Shown here: piece after piece, positions 51,126 to 61,248 of the stretch
How positions within the stretch are numbered: the first letter of the stretch is position 1
Layout of the letters: each line of letters starts with the position of its first letter
Assembly: GCF_030406325.1 (NCBI RefSeq)
Contig: NZ_JAUEQY010000026.1
Location: 1 to 64,000 of the forward strand
Length of the DNA: 64,000 nucleotides
Source: Actinomadura sp. DC4
GTDB taxonomy: Bacteria; Actinomycetota; Actinomycetes; Streptosporangiales; Streptosporangiaceae
Reading direction: 5' to 3'
Made by a program: the position numbers and the translations under genes
Notes under the pieces: model-generated
Told to the model about the DNA's origin: nothing
Databases searched by the model: none
What the model saw: only the letters and a program-made list of their open reading frames with translations

Positions 51126-53096
51126 TCAGCTCGCGGTCCGGGAGATCCGGTGGACGACCAGGCCGGTGGGGACGGCGGTCGCGAGCAGGCCGTTCCGCAG
51201 CGGGGCGCAGCCGGCGACCTCGTGGTGGATCGGGATGGCGTGTTCGGGGCGGCCGGTCGCGGGATCCCAGAGGCGGACCGTACGGTCCTCCGCGCCGTGG
51301 GTGACCAGGAGAGGTCGGCCGTCCAGCGTCATCACGCCGGCCCACGCGAAGCCCGTGCCGGCGTCGCCGCGCAGAACGCACTGCTCCTCGGCGGTCATCA
51401 GGCTCCGGATCCGCAGGGTCTCCCGGACCTTGGCCGCCACCACGGGCCGGCCGTCGAGCATGAAGGCGAAGTCCGCGCCGGGCCCCGGGACGTCCTGCCA
51501 GGCGCGTCCGGCCGGATGCCAGACGCGCAGGCCGCCCTCTCGGCCGCCGGCGACCAGCGCGGGACGACCGCCGAGGGTCACGCCGCCGAGCCAGGTCAGG
51601 TCGCACTCCTCCTCGTACGCCAGCGCGCCGGTCGCCGGATCCCAGATCCGGACCACGTCGTCGTGGGCCGCCGCGAGCAGCGTCCGGTCCGCCCCGCGGA
51701 ACGAACAGACCATCGCCGGGCCCTCGTCCCACCGCCGCTCCAGCCGCCTGAGCTGCCGCCCCGCCGCCGGGTCCCAGATCCGGATCCGCCCGTCCTCATA
51801 GGAGGCGAACGCCCCCGCGAGCAGTTCCCGGCCGTCCAGTGTGAAGGCGTGCACGTCCTCGGCGCGGTACATCCGTCCCCGGATCCGGCGGACGCGCGCT
51901 CCCGTCTCCGCGTCCCAGACGCGCAACGACTCGTCGGCGACGCTGACGACCTGGCCGTGGCAGGCCCAGACCCCGTGCACCTCTCCGGTGTGGCCCGCGG
52001 GACGAGGAGGCGTGCCGGGCCCCAGCGGATCCCACAGCCGTACGGTCCGCCGGTGGCCGTCGGCGCTCGCCAGCAGCGTCCGGCCGCCGAGCGTGAACGA
52101 ACGCAGAGCCGTCATCGCCACCCGGCTCTTGTGCACGCGGTTCACCAGGTCGCCGGTGGTGGTGTCCCAGACGTACAGGGACTCGACGTACTTCGCCGGT
52201 ACGGCGAGCAGCTCCCGGCCGTCGGCGCGGAAGAAGCACGCCTGCTCCACCCAGCTCTCGGGCGGGACGAAGACCTGGAGGCACGAACCGGTGTCCTGGT
52301 CCCAGATCCGGACCGTCTTCTGCCCGACGCTGACCAGCCGCTCCCGTCCACCCAGCTCGACGGCGCGTACGCGCTGGATCCGGTCGAGGGTGGCGGCGAC
52401 GAGCGGCGTGTGCTCGACGGCCGCCACGACCTGGCCCGTGAGCGGATCCCACAGCCGGATCCGGCCGCCCTCCATCTCCGTGTCATGGCCCGCGCCGGCG
52501 AGGAGCCTTCGGCCGCCGGCGCCGATCGCGCAGAGGTCCACGGTCGTGCGGTCCCGGGGCCCGGCCACGCCGCGCGACTCCCCCGTGGCCAGGTCCCAGA
52601 GGCCGATCCCCTCTTCCGTGGCCGATGCCAGCACCGTGCCGCAGGCGACGACCCGCCCGGACGCGCCGGCGATGACGTGACGGGCCGCGCGCGTACCCGG
52701 ATCCCACAGCCGTACGGAGTCCCCCACGGTGCTCGCGACCAGGGTCTCCCCGCCGGCCGGGACCGGGATCGCGCCGTCGTGGCCGGTCAGCCGCCCTCGC
52801 TCCGCGCCGGTGACGGGATCCCAGGTCCGTACGGTCCGGTCCCGTCCGGCGCTGACCAGCACGCCGCCGACGTCGAGCACGGTCTCGACCGCGCCCTCGT
52901 GCCCGCGCAGGACGCGGAGCTCCCGCCCGGCGGCGGGGTCCCAGATCCGCAGCGTCCCGTCCGCACCCGCGCTGACCGGCAGCGTCCGGCCCGCGACCCC
53001 GGCCATGCAGAGATCCGCCACCCGGCCCGTGTGCCCTTCGAGGACGGCCCGTTCCACACCCGGCGCGATCGACTCCCAAACCGCCTCAGAACGCAT
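51126..53096 (-). CDS. WD40-repeat beta-propeller protein
   Basis: A 656-aa protein made almost wholly of 13 or so WD40 repeats, ending in LRIWDPAAG, VRTWDPVTG, VRLWDPGT, IGLWDLATG, IRLWDPLTG, VRIWDQDTG, LYVWDTTTG and similar. Two seven-bladed propellers would fit. There is no kinase or HTH domain, signal or membrane segment, so it is likely a cytoplasmic scaffold. The 36-bp gap after the Ig-like gene suggests co-transcription. Confidence 0.88.
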   Translation of the reverse strand: MRSEAVWESIAPGVERAVLEGHTGRVADLCMAGVAGRTLPVSAGADGTLRIWDPAAGRELRVLRGHEGAVETVLDVGGVLVSAGRDRTVRTWDPVTGAERGRLTGHDGAIPVPAGGETLVASTVGDSVRLWDPGTRAARHVIAGASGRVVACGTVLASATEEGIGLWDLATGESRGVAGPRDRTTVDLCAIGAGGRRLLAGAGHDTEMEGGRIRLWDPLTGQVVAAVEHTPLVAATLDRIQRVRAVELGGRERLVSVGQKTVRIWDQDTGSCLQVFVPPESWVEQACFFRADGRELLAVPAKYVESLYVWDTTTGDLVNRVHKSRVAMTALRSFTLGGRTLLASADGHRRTVRLWDPLGPGTPPRPAGHTGEVHGVWACHGQVVSVADESLRVWDAETGARVRRIRGRMYRAEDVHAFTLDGRELLAGAFASYEDGRIRIWDPAAGRQLRRLERRWDEGPAMVCSFRGADRTLLAAAHDDVVRIWDPATGALAYEEECDLTWLGGVTLGGRPALVAGGREGGLRVWHPAGRAWQDVPGPGADFAFMLDGRPVVAAKVRETLRIRSLMTAEEQCVLRGDAGTGFAWAGVMTLDGRPLLVTHGAEDRTVRLWDPATGRPEHAIPIHHEVAGCAPLRNGLLATAVPTGLVVHRISRTAS

Positions 53097-53132
53097 CGGC
53101 CGATCGTAGGCCCCGGCCGGGGCGCGGCCTTG

Positions 53133-54389
53133 TCAGGGCGCCGGGTCGATGAACAGGTCGCTGCTGAGGTAGGTGCCGCCCAGCTCGGCGGTGAGCGTGA
53201 CCACCTGGAACTCATCCACCGGGTCGATCGTGACGGGGAAGGTCACCGACGAACTCCCCGCGGGCACGGTCACCTCCTCGGGCACGTGGAGAATCGGATT
53301 GTCGCCGCTCAGCCGGACGGTGAGCGGCTCGCTCGTCACGGTGCCCAGGTCGATCGTCCCCTCCACCGACTGACCGCCGTACAGCTGCCAGGGCGTTTCG
53401 ATCTCCTTCAGCCCCGGCAGGACGCGCACGGTGAAGGAGCGGGTGCCCACGCCCTCGATGTGGGCGTCGACCGTGGCATGCCCGTCGATGTCGTACGGAA
53501 CACTGAACTGGAAGTCCTTCGTCCCGCTCGTCCCCTCGACCAGGTTCGTCCTGCTCGGCAGGCCGATCCGCGGGTCGTCCGCTCCGAAGGTGACGTCGAC
53601 TCCTCCGTGAGGGACGGGATTGGGCAGGTCGAGCGCCATGTCGTACAGGAAGCCGCCGCCGTGGACGGTCTGCGGCCCGGTCAGACTCCAGGCACCGGCG
53701 TCGTACGTCCACGCCTTCAGCGCGACCGTGGCGGTCTTGACCTGATCCGGCAGCTCGGCCGTGATCGTGACATCGGCGTCCTGCGGAACGCGGACGGTCG
53801 TGGCGTACGACCCGGCGACGCCAGAGGCCCCACTCGGGATCTTGATGGTGGCCGGAAGCCGTACGGCGGGGTCGTCGCTCTCCATCGTGACCACCGTCCC
53901 GCCGTCGGGGGCCGTACCGTTCAGCCCGATCTGCACGAAGACGCTGTCGCCGCTCGTCACCGGGGAGTTCACCACGAGATACTTCAGCCCGGGCTGCAGT
54001 TCGAGGGAACGGCCGACCTGCCGGTCCCCGAGGCTCGCCGTGAGCGCGACGCTGAAGTCGCCGGAGAGGAAGTCGGGCTGGTGGGTCTGGATGGGGACGT
54101 CCGCCTCGCTCCGCCCGGCCGGAACGACGACCTGCTGCGGCACGCTCACCCAACCGGCGTCGGCGGACGCCAGCTCCACCTCGGTGTCCTGGGAGGCCGG
54201 GCATCCGAGCCGGACCGTGCCGTGCACCGCCGCGCCGGAGTGCACCTTTCCAGGGGGAAGGTCCAGGCTCTCCAGCGAGCAGGCCGTGGACGTGTCGGCG
54301 TTCGCCGGCACCGCGAGGCCGAAGACGGCGACCAGGTACACCGCGACGGCGATCCGGACGAGCGTCATCCACGTGACTGTGCGGTTCAC
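53133..54389 (-). CDS. Secreted protein with four Ig-like repeats
   Basis: A 418-aa protein. GTG 54389 has GAGGAG four bases upstream; a GTG at 54401 lacks one. A signal peptide ends near residue 32 (VPANADT). Four beta-sandwich repeats of 80-95 residues share a pattern ending in P-x-x-V-x-V-P-x-G-x-S, such as SVPQQVVVPAGRSEADVPI, LPATIKIPSGASGVAGSY and VPEEVTVPAGSSSVTFPV. It is probably exported and adhesive or structural; no anchor is seen. Confidence 0.8.
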   Translation of the reverse strand: MNRTVTWMTLVRIAVAVYLVAVFGLAVPANADTSTACSLESLDLPPGKVHSGAAVHGTVRLGCPASQDTEVELASADAGWVSVPQQVVVPAGRSEADVPIQTHQPDFLSGDFSVALTASLGDRQVGRSLELQPGLKYLVVNSPVTSGDSVFVQIGLNGTAPDGGTVVTMESDDPAVRLPATIKIPSGASGVAGSYATTVRVPQDADVTITAELPDQVKTATVALKAWTYDAGAWSLTGPQTVHGGGFLYDMALDLPNPVPHGGVDVTFGADDPRIGLPSRTNLVEGTSGTKDFQFSVPYDIDGHATVDAHIEGVGTRSFTVRVLPGLKEIETPWQLYGGQSVEGTIDLGTVTSEPLTVRLSGDNPILHVPEEVTVPAGSSSVTFPVTIDPVDEFQVVTLTAELGGTYLSSDLFIDPAP

Positions 54390-54569
54390 TCCGCTCCTCA
54401 CTCATTCGTACGCGCCGATGCGTTGAGCGGCCGGAGAGCGGCCGAACCTCGCGAACGGGGCGGCCGGCACCCATCGGACCGGAGTCGCGCAGTAGGTCTA
54501 CGACGAAGATCGTAGCTACGTGATCCCGACCATTGCCATACAAATTGGACGCGGCTGTCCGACCTGGAT

Positions 54570-55070
54570 CTAAAACTCCCGCCGGGAGGTCAGGAGTGGG
54601 CGGAGGGCCGTCGCCTCGGCCTGTAGGCGTTCCTCGGGGACGGGGGGACCGTCGTGGGATCCGAGGGGGAACGGGCGCCCGGGGAAGGGGTCGTCGCGGT
54701 ATCTCGGGACCAGGTGCGTGTGCAGATGGGGAAGGCTGTTGCCCAGCGTCTCGTAATTCATCTTCAGCGGTTCGTAGTGCGCTAAGAGCGCGCGTGCCAC
54801 CGTCAGCACGTCATTCCCGTACGCGCGGGCCTCGGCCGCGTCGAGTTCCGTCGGCTCGGTGACGTGGCGGCCGCGCCAGATGACGATGGTGTACCCCCGC
54901 TGGACGCCGGCCCGCTGGAGGTACGCGTCGGTGCACTCGGACGCGTAGATCCTCAACCCGTGTTCGTCTGACTCGGGCCGCCCGGACCGGCACATGCCGC
55001 AGCCGATCCCCCGGGTGAGCCGATCCCAGTCGGCCGGCCACTCGCCGGTCGTACGCCTCCTGCCGAACAT
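54570..55070 (-). CDS. HIT family hydrolase
   Basis: A 166-aa protein with the histidine triad LPHLHTHLVPRY and an upstream Cys pair (GIGCGMCRSG). HIT proteins hydrolyse or transfer nucleotides such as AMP from AMP-N or dinucleoside polyphosphates. The ATG at 55070 is chosen for compact family length; the ribosome site is weak. It lies 156 bp after the sigma-like gene on the same strand. Confidence 0.85.
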   Translation of the reverse strand: MFGRRRTTGEWPADWDRLTRGIGCGMCRSGRPESDEHGLRIYASECTDAYLQRAGVQRGYTIVIWRGRHVTEPTELDAAEARAYGNDVLTVARALLAHYEPLKMNYETLGNSLPHLHTHLVPRYRDDPFPGRPFPLGSHDGPPVPEERLQAEATALRPLLTSRREF

Positions 55071-55226
55071 GCCGCCGACGATACGCGGTAGGGGTGCCCC
55101 GCCGCCCCGGGAAGCGGCGAGGCACCCCGCAGACGTCGGCCGAACGGCAGCGCGGCCGGGGGCTCCGGCCTGGTGTCGGCCCACTTCGCCGCGCGGCCGG
55201 CCCGTGCTTCCCGCCCAGGAGCCGCG

Positions 55227-56471
55227 TCACGGCCAGGGGTACGGGCGGGGCCTCATCTGCGAGCGCCACGGGCGCGGTCGCTCGCAGCCGAACGCCGGGT
55301 GGCACGTCCATTTGGGGCGGCGGCCGACGGTCGCGCGGCTGCTCGGAGTGTGCCGTGGTCTCGGCCGGGTCGTCGACCGGCTCGGGCGCTTCGGCTTCGC
55401 CGGGGAGGAAGTGCGGGTCGGGTCGGCGGTGGCCGGCTTCAGCGACGGGGCGTCGTCCGACGGCGTGGGCGTGGGCGTAGCCGTACGGCTCGGCCGCACG
55501 CTCTGGTGGACGACCACGCTGGACTGGCTCGCCCGATGGGAGTGCGGCCACGCCAGGGCCGTCACGGTCGCCGCCGCGACGCAGGCGACCAGGGCCGCGG
55601 CCGGGAGGAACCGGCGGACCGGCCTTCTCTGCCTGACGTGCGTGCCGTGGACGACGGGCGGCTGCTCTCCCGTGCCCGCGCTCGCGGACTCCAGGCCGAC
55701 CGCTGCCAGGCCGGGGCCGTCCGGCCGTACGCCGGGCTCGACCGCGCGCAGCGGCGCCGTGGGCGGCTCGTCCGAGGAGATCACCGGGAACTGGTGGGTG
55801 GCGTCGTCGGCCTGGGCGGAGAACGCGTTCGGCGGGAGCGGCGTCCCATCCGGGGCGAACACCGGGGCGAACACCGGTGCGGACACCGCGGCGCCGCCGG
55901 CCGCGCCGAGGGCCGCCGCGCACGAGGACAGTACCCACTCCCGCTGCCGCGGGGACGGCTCGTAACCGAGCGTAACCATCCGGTGCAGTGCCGCCCCGCT
56001 CAGCGCGGAGAGCATGGCCGATCCGCCATCCGCGGCGGCCCGGTCCAGGCGCCTCCTCGCCTCCCGTACGAGGGTCTCGGCGGCGTCCCGCGTCACGCCG
56101 AGGACCTGGGCGGTCCCCTCCAGGTCGAGAGTGGTCGACAGCGCCAGGACCTCGCGGTTGCCGGGCCCCAGGAGGGCCAGCGCGTGCCGCAGGGGATCGG
56201 CCGTCTTGGGCGTCACGACGCCGCGTACGAAGGCGCCGCGCCGTATGCACTCGGCACGGGCGAGGGAGTGCAGCCACACCGGCAGTCCCGCGTCGCCGGC
56301 CGGGGCGGCGCCCGGGCGCTGGGCGACCGTGATGAAGACGTCGCGCAGCGCGTCGCCCGCCTCGTCGCCGACCATGACGTGGCAGAAGGCGTAGAGCGTC
56401 TCGGCGTACTCGTCGTAGAGCGCGCCGAGCGCCTCCGGAGCATTCGCCCGCAGGGCATCGGTCAGGGACAC
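55227..56471 (-). CDS. Membrane-anchored ECF-sigma-like protein with disordered C-terminal tail
   Basis: A 414-aa protein. Residues 1-60 resemble sigma region 2 (LGALYDEYAETLYAFCHVMV, ALRDVFITVAQRPG) and 95-150 region 4 (LLGPGNREVLALSTTLDLEG, VLGVTRDAAETLVREARRRL). A linker with Phe/Pro repeats (VFAPVFAPDG) leads to one membrane helix near 285-305 (FLPAAALVACVAAATVTALA), then a Ser/Thr/Pro/Arg-rich tail ending with a Cys pair (WTCHPAFGCE). GTG 56471 is chosen because GGGAG lies six bases upstream; GTG 56477 would touch it. It diverges from the SigE-type gene at 56661. Confidence 0.78.
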   Translation of the reverse strand: MSLTDALRANAPEALGALYDEYAETLYAFCHVMVGDEAGDALRDVFITVAQRPGAAPAGDAGLPVWLHSLARAECIRRGAFVRGVVTPKTADPLRHALALLGPGNREVLALSTTLDLEGTAQVLGVTRDAAETLVREARRRLDRAAADGGSAMLSALSGAALHRMVTLGYEPSPRQREWVLSSCAAALGAAGGAAVSAPVFAPVFAPDGTPLPPNAFSAQADDATHQFPVISSDEPPTAPLRAVEPGVRPDGPGLAAVGLESASAGTGEQPPVVHGTHVRQRRPVRRFLPAAALVACVAAATVTALAWPHSHRASQSSVVVHQSVRPSRTATPTPTPSDDAPSLKPATADPTRTSSPAKPKRPSRSTTRPRPRHTPSSRATVGRRPKWTCHPAFGCERPRPWRSQMRPRPYPWP

Positions 56472-56660
56472 CGGCACCTCCCGTTAGACATCGTAAAAAA
56501 TCTACGTATGGCGTCAGAAAATGGATACTATCTTGCAGAATCGCCTCGCGACAGCTCTGAGCAGGCAAAATGCCATTCGGTCAGTGGAGCGCGCACCGGC
56601 GAACGGCCTGCCATAGAACCTTTTCGCCGCCCGTTCCGTCCAGGGCGCGAGGAGGTACAC

Positions 56661-57176
56661 ATGATCCGAACAACCCGGGACCGTGAGTTCTCGGACTTCG
56701 TCGGGGTGAGCCGGGTGAATCTGCTCCGCACCGCCTGCATGCTGACGGCGGGCGACAGGTTCCTCGCCGAGGACATCGTCCAGACGGCGCTCGCGCGGGT
56801 GTACGTCGCGTGGCCGCGAATACGGGAGCGGGCCAGCGCCGAGGCGTACGCCCGCAAGGCCGTCGTCACGGCGTTCCTGGACGAGACCCGTCGGCCGTGG
56901 TGGCAGCGGGAGAAGGCGACCGGCGAGCTACCCGAGCCCGCGATGTCCGGCGACGCGTTCGGCGAGGTCGACGGGCAGCTCGACGGCGGGGCGGTACGCC
57001 TGGCCCTCGCGGAGCTGCCGCCGCGGATGCGCGCGGTGATCGTCCTACGCCACGAGCTCGACCTGAGCATCGAGGAGACCGCCTCGGCGCTGGGCTGCGC
57101 GAAGGGGACGGTGAAGAGCATGAACTCCAAGGCCCTGGAGAAGCTGCGGGCCGCCCTGGTCGCGGCGCCGTCCTGA
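56661..57176 (+). CDS. SigE-family ECF RNA polymerase sigma factor
   Basis: A 171-aa sigma factor: region 2 LLRTACMLTAGDRFLAEDIV and ALARVYVAWPRI; region 4 LPPRMRAVIVLRHELDLSIE and LGCAKGTVKSMNSKALEKLR. It matches the SigE-type ECF group widespread in streptomycetes and relatives. GGAGG precedes the ATG by five bases. A membrane protein gene follows 37 bp later and is its likely regulator. Confidence 0.93.
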   Translation: MIRTTRDREFSDFVGVSRVNLLRTACMLTAGDRFLAEDIVQTALARVYVAWPRIRERASAEAYARKAVVTAFLDETRRPWWQREKATGELPEPAMSGDAFGEVDGQLDGGAVRLALAELPPRMRAVIVLRHELDLSIEETASALGCAKGTVKSMNSKALEKLRAALVAAPS

Positions 57177-57213
57177 TCCGCTCCAACTCCACCGACCCAG
57201 ACAAGGAATCTCG

Positions 57214-57897
57214 ATGAACGACGTACGTTCGCTTCTCGCGGAGGCCGTCCCCCAGGACCTCCGTACCACCGACCACTGGCCGGACGCCGACTCCGACGTC
57301 GCTCGCGGCCGGGCCCTCCTGGTGCGGCGCCGCCGCCGCTTCGTCCTCGCCGGGGGAACCGCCGCCGGCGCCCTGGCGCTGGCGGGCGTCCTCGTTCCGA
57401 CGGGACACGCGCCGGGCCGCGCTCCGGCCGCGTCCAGCGTCGCGCTGGTCGCGTACGAGGGGACGCAGCCGAAGGGCTACACCCTGAAGACCATCCCGAA
57501 GGGCTGGGAGGTCGCCACCGCCGACAACACCGCCCTCGTACTGCACCGGATCGGCACCCCGAAGAGCGGCGACTTCCAGGACAAGATCCTCGTGGAGGGC
57601 GACCTCAACGCGTTCCCGCGCTCCGGTGACCAGGCGGTCGCGGTCAACGGGCACAAGGGCTGGTTCTTCGGCCACAGGGACGCCGACCACTCGGTCACCC
57701 TGATCTTCCAGACCGATGAGCGCCGGCAGGTCGACGTCACGCCCGGGAAGGCGAACCCGCGCCACCCCAGGCTCGCCAGCACCTCGCTGAACATCATGGT
57801 GCAGCTGCCGCACTCGCTGAACTGGGACGTCACGACCACGGTGAGGTTCGCCTCGGGCATCACGATGGCGCCGGGCGCGGGCGGCGCCGTCGGCTGA
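57214..57897 (+). CDS. Single-pass membrane protein, likely partner of the SigE-type sigma factor
   Basis: A 227-aa protein with a 42-residue cytoplasmic N-terminus, one membrane helix (FVLAGGTAAGALALAGVLVP) and an outer beta-rich domain with no cysteines (GYTLKTIPKGWEVATADN, GHKGWFFGHRDADHSVTLIF). This architecture is standard beside SigE-family genes, where the protein is thought to act as anti-sigma factor, but no zinc-binding anti-sigma motif is seen. AAGGAA precedes the ATG. Confidence 0.78.
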   Translation: MNDVRSLLAEAVPQDLRTTDHWPDADSDVARGRALLVRRRRRFVLAGGTAAGALALAGVLVPTGHAPGRAPAASSVALVAYEGTQPKGYTLKTIPKGWEVATADNTALVLHRIGTPKSGDFQDKILVEGDLNAFPRSGDQAVAVNGHKGWFFGHRDADHSVTLIFQTDERRQVDVTPGKANPRHPRLASTSLNIMVQLPHSLNWDVTTTVRFASGITMAPGAGGAVG

Positions 57898-57937
57898 TGG
57901 CCCGGCCCATTCGGAGGGTGAAGGTAGATTTGACACC

Positions 57938-58363
57938 ATGACCGCATCCCACCCCGCCGAGGAGCTGCGCGGCGCCGGCCTGCGCGTGACGGCCGCCCGG
58001 GTCGCGCTTCTCGACGCCGTGCGCGACGGTGACCACCTCGGCGTCGAGGCGATCACGTCCCGGGTGCGCGACCGTGTGGGCCGGATCTCCCACCAGGCCG
58101 TCTACGAGGCTCTGCACGCGCTCACCGCGGCGGGGCTCGTACGGCGGATCGAGCCGGCCGGCAGCCCGGCCCGGTTCGAGGGGCGGGTCGGCGACAACCA
58201 CCATCATCTGGTGTGCCGGAGCTGCGGGGCGATCGCGGACGTCGACCGCGTGGTGGGGCGCGACGTCTGCCTGGGACCGCTGGACGACGCCGGCTACGTG
58301 GTCGACGAGGCCGACGTGACGTTCTGGGGACTCTGCCCGCGGTGCCGTCCGAAGACCGGCTGA
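57938..58363 (+). CDS. Fur family regulator, FurA-like (downstream of katG)
   Basis: A 141-aa protein with the Fur winged helix (LRVTAARVALLDAV, ISHQAVYEALHALTAAGLVR), the metal site GDNHHHLVCRSCG and the zinc pair CPRC. TAGATT lies seven bases before the ATG and no ribosome site fits, so the mRNA is probably leaderless. It closely resembles the Fur protein at 60682 (shared SHQAVY, LVRRI-P-GS-AR and GDNHHH blocks), and the two lie on either side of katG. Confidence 0.9.
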   Translation: MTASHPAEELRGAGLRVTAARVALLDAVRDGDHLGVEAITSRVRDRVGRISHQAVYEALHALTAAGLVRRIEPAGSPARFEGRVGDNHHHLVCRSCGAIADVDRVVGRDVCLGPLDDAGYVVDEADVTFWGLCPRCRPKTG

Positions 58364-58379
58364 CACCGCGGGGCACAGC

Positions 58380-58405
58380 CGGGCCGGCCCCTGCGGGCCG
58401 GCCCG
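58380..58405. terminator. Bidirectional hairpin between fur and katG
   Basis: Perfect 11-base arms CGGGCCGGCCC (58380-58390) and GGGCCGGCCCG (58395-58405) with a CTGC loop, between two convergent stops. Confidence 0.8.
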
Positions 58406-58415
58406 GACATCATTC

Positions 58416-60677
<2,262 letters not shown>

Positions 60678-60681
60678 TTAC

Positions 60682-61113
60682 TCACGAACGGCTTGCGGTG
60701 GAGCAGCCGGGGCACAGGCCCCAGTAGATGACCTCGGCCTCGTCGATCGCGAAGCCGTGGTCGTGGGAGGCGGTCAGGCAGGGCGCCTCACCGACCGCGC
60801 AGTCGGCGTCTTCGACGACACCGCACGACCGGCACACGACGTGGTGATGGTTGTCCCCGACGCGCGACTCGTAGCGGGCCACGGACCCGGACGGCTGGAT
60901 GCGACGCACCAGACCCGCCCCGGTGAGCGTGTGCAGCGAGTCGTACACGGCCTGATGGGACACATCGGCCAGATCCTGGCGTACGGCACGGATGATCGAG
61001 TCCGTGTCGGCGTGCGGATTCGCGTACACCGCGCGCAGCACCGCCACCCGAGGGCGGGTCACGCGCAAGGCGGCCCCGCGCAGCAGCTGCTGGAACTCCG
61101 AGGTCGTGGCCAC
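60682..61113 (-). CDS. furA: FurA-type repressor of katG
   Basis: A 143-aa Fur protein with winged helix (LRVTRPRVAVLRAVYANPHA, VSHQAVYDSLHTLTGAGLVR), metal site GDNHHHVVCRSCG and zinc pair CPGC. The GTG start at 61113 falls seven bases after a CACCCT -10 element, so the mRNA is leaderless, as known for furA in mycobacteria and streptomycetes. It should repress the furA-katG operon and release it on peroxide oxidation. Confidence 0.93.
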   Translation of the reverse strand: MATTSEFQQLLRGAALRVTRPRVAVLRAVYANPHADTDSIIRAVRQDLADVSHQAVYDSLHTLTGAGLVRRIQPSGSVARYESRVGDNHHHVVCRSCGVVEDADCAVGEAPCLTASHDHGFAIDEAEVIYWGLCPGCSTASRS

Positions 61114-61120
61114 GTCCCAC

Positions 61121-61151
61121 AGGGTGGACCATTCTCTTGAATGAGTCAAGA
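61121..61151 (-). promoter_or_regulatory. furA-katG promoter and FurA operator
   Basis: On the minus strand TTGACT (61149-61144) and CACCCT (61126-61121) are 17 bases apart. An inverted repeat TCTTGA-n5-TCAAGA (61135-61151) overlaps the -35 element, where FurA would block RNA polymerase. Confidence 0.7.
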
Positions 61152-61248
61152 AAAGCCGGGCGCGTTTCAGGCGGTGTTCGCCCACCGTTAACGATCTTGC
61201 TCGGGCGCCCGGATCGTCGCACCCAGAGAGAGGTAGCGTGAGCCTCCT

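Noticed and set aside
54980-55226. N-terminal extension of the HIT protein to 55184
   Set aside because: The extra 38 residues are low-complexity and not part of the HIT fold; the ATG at 55070 gives normal length.
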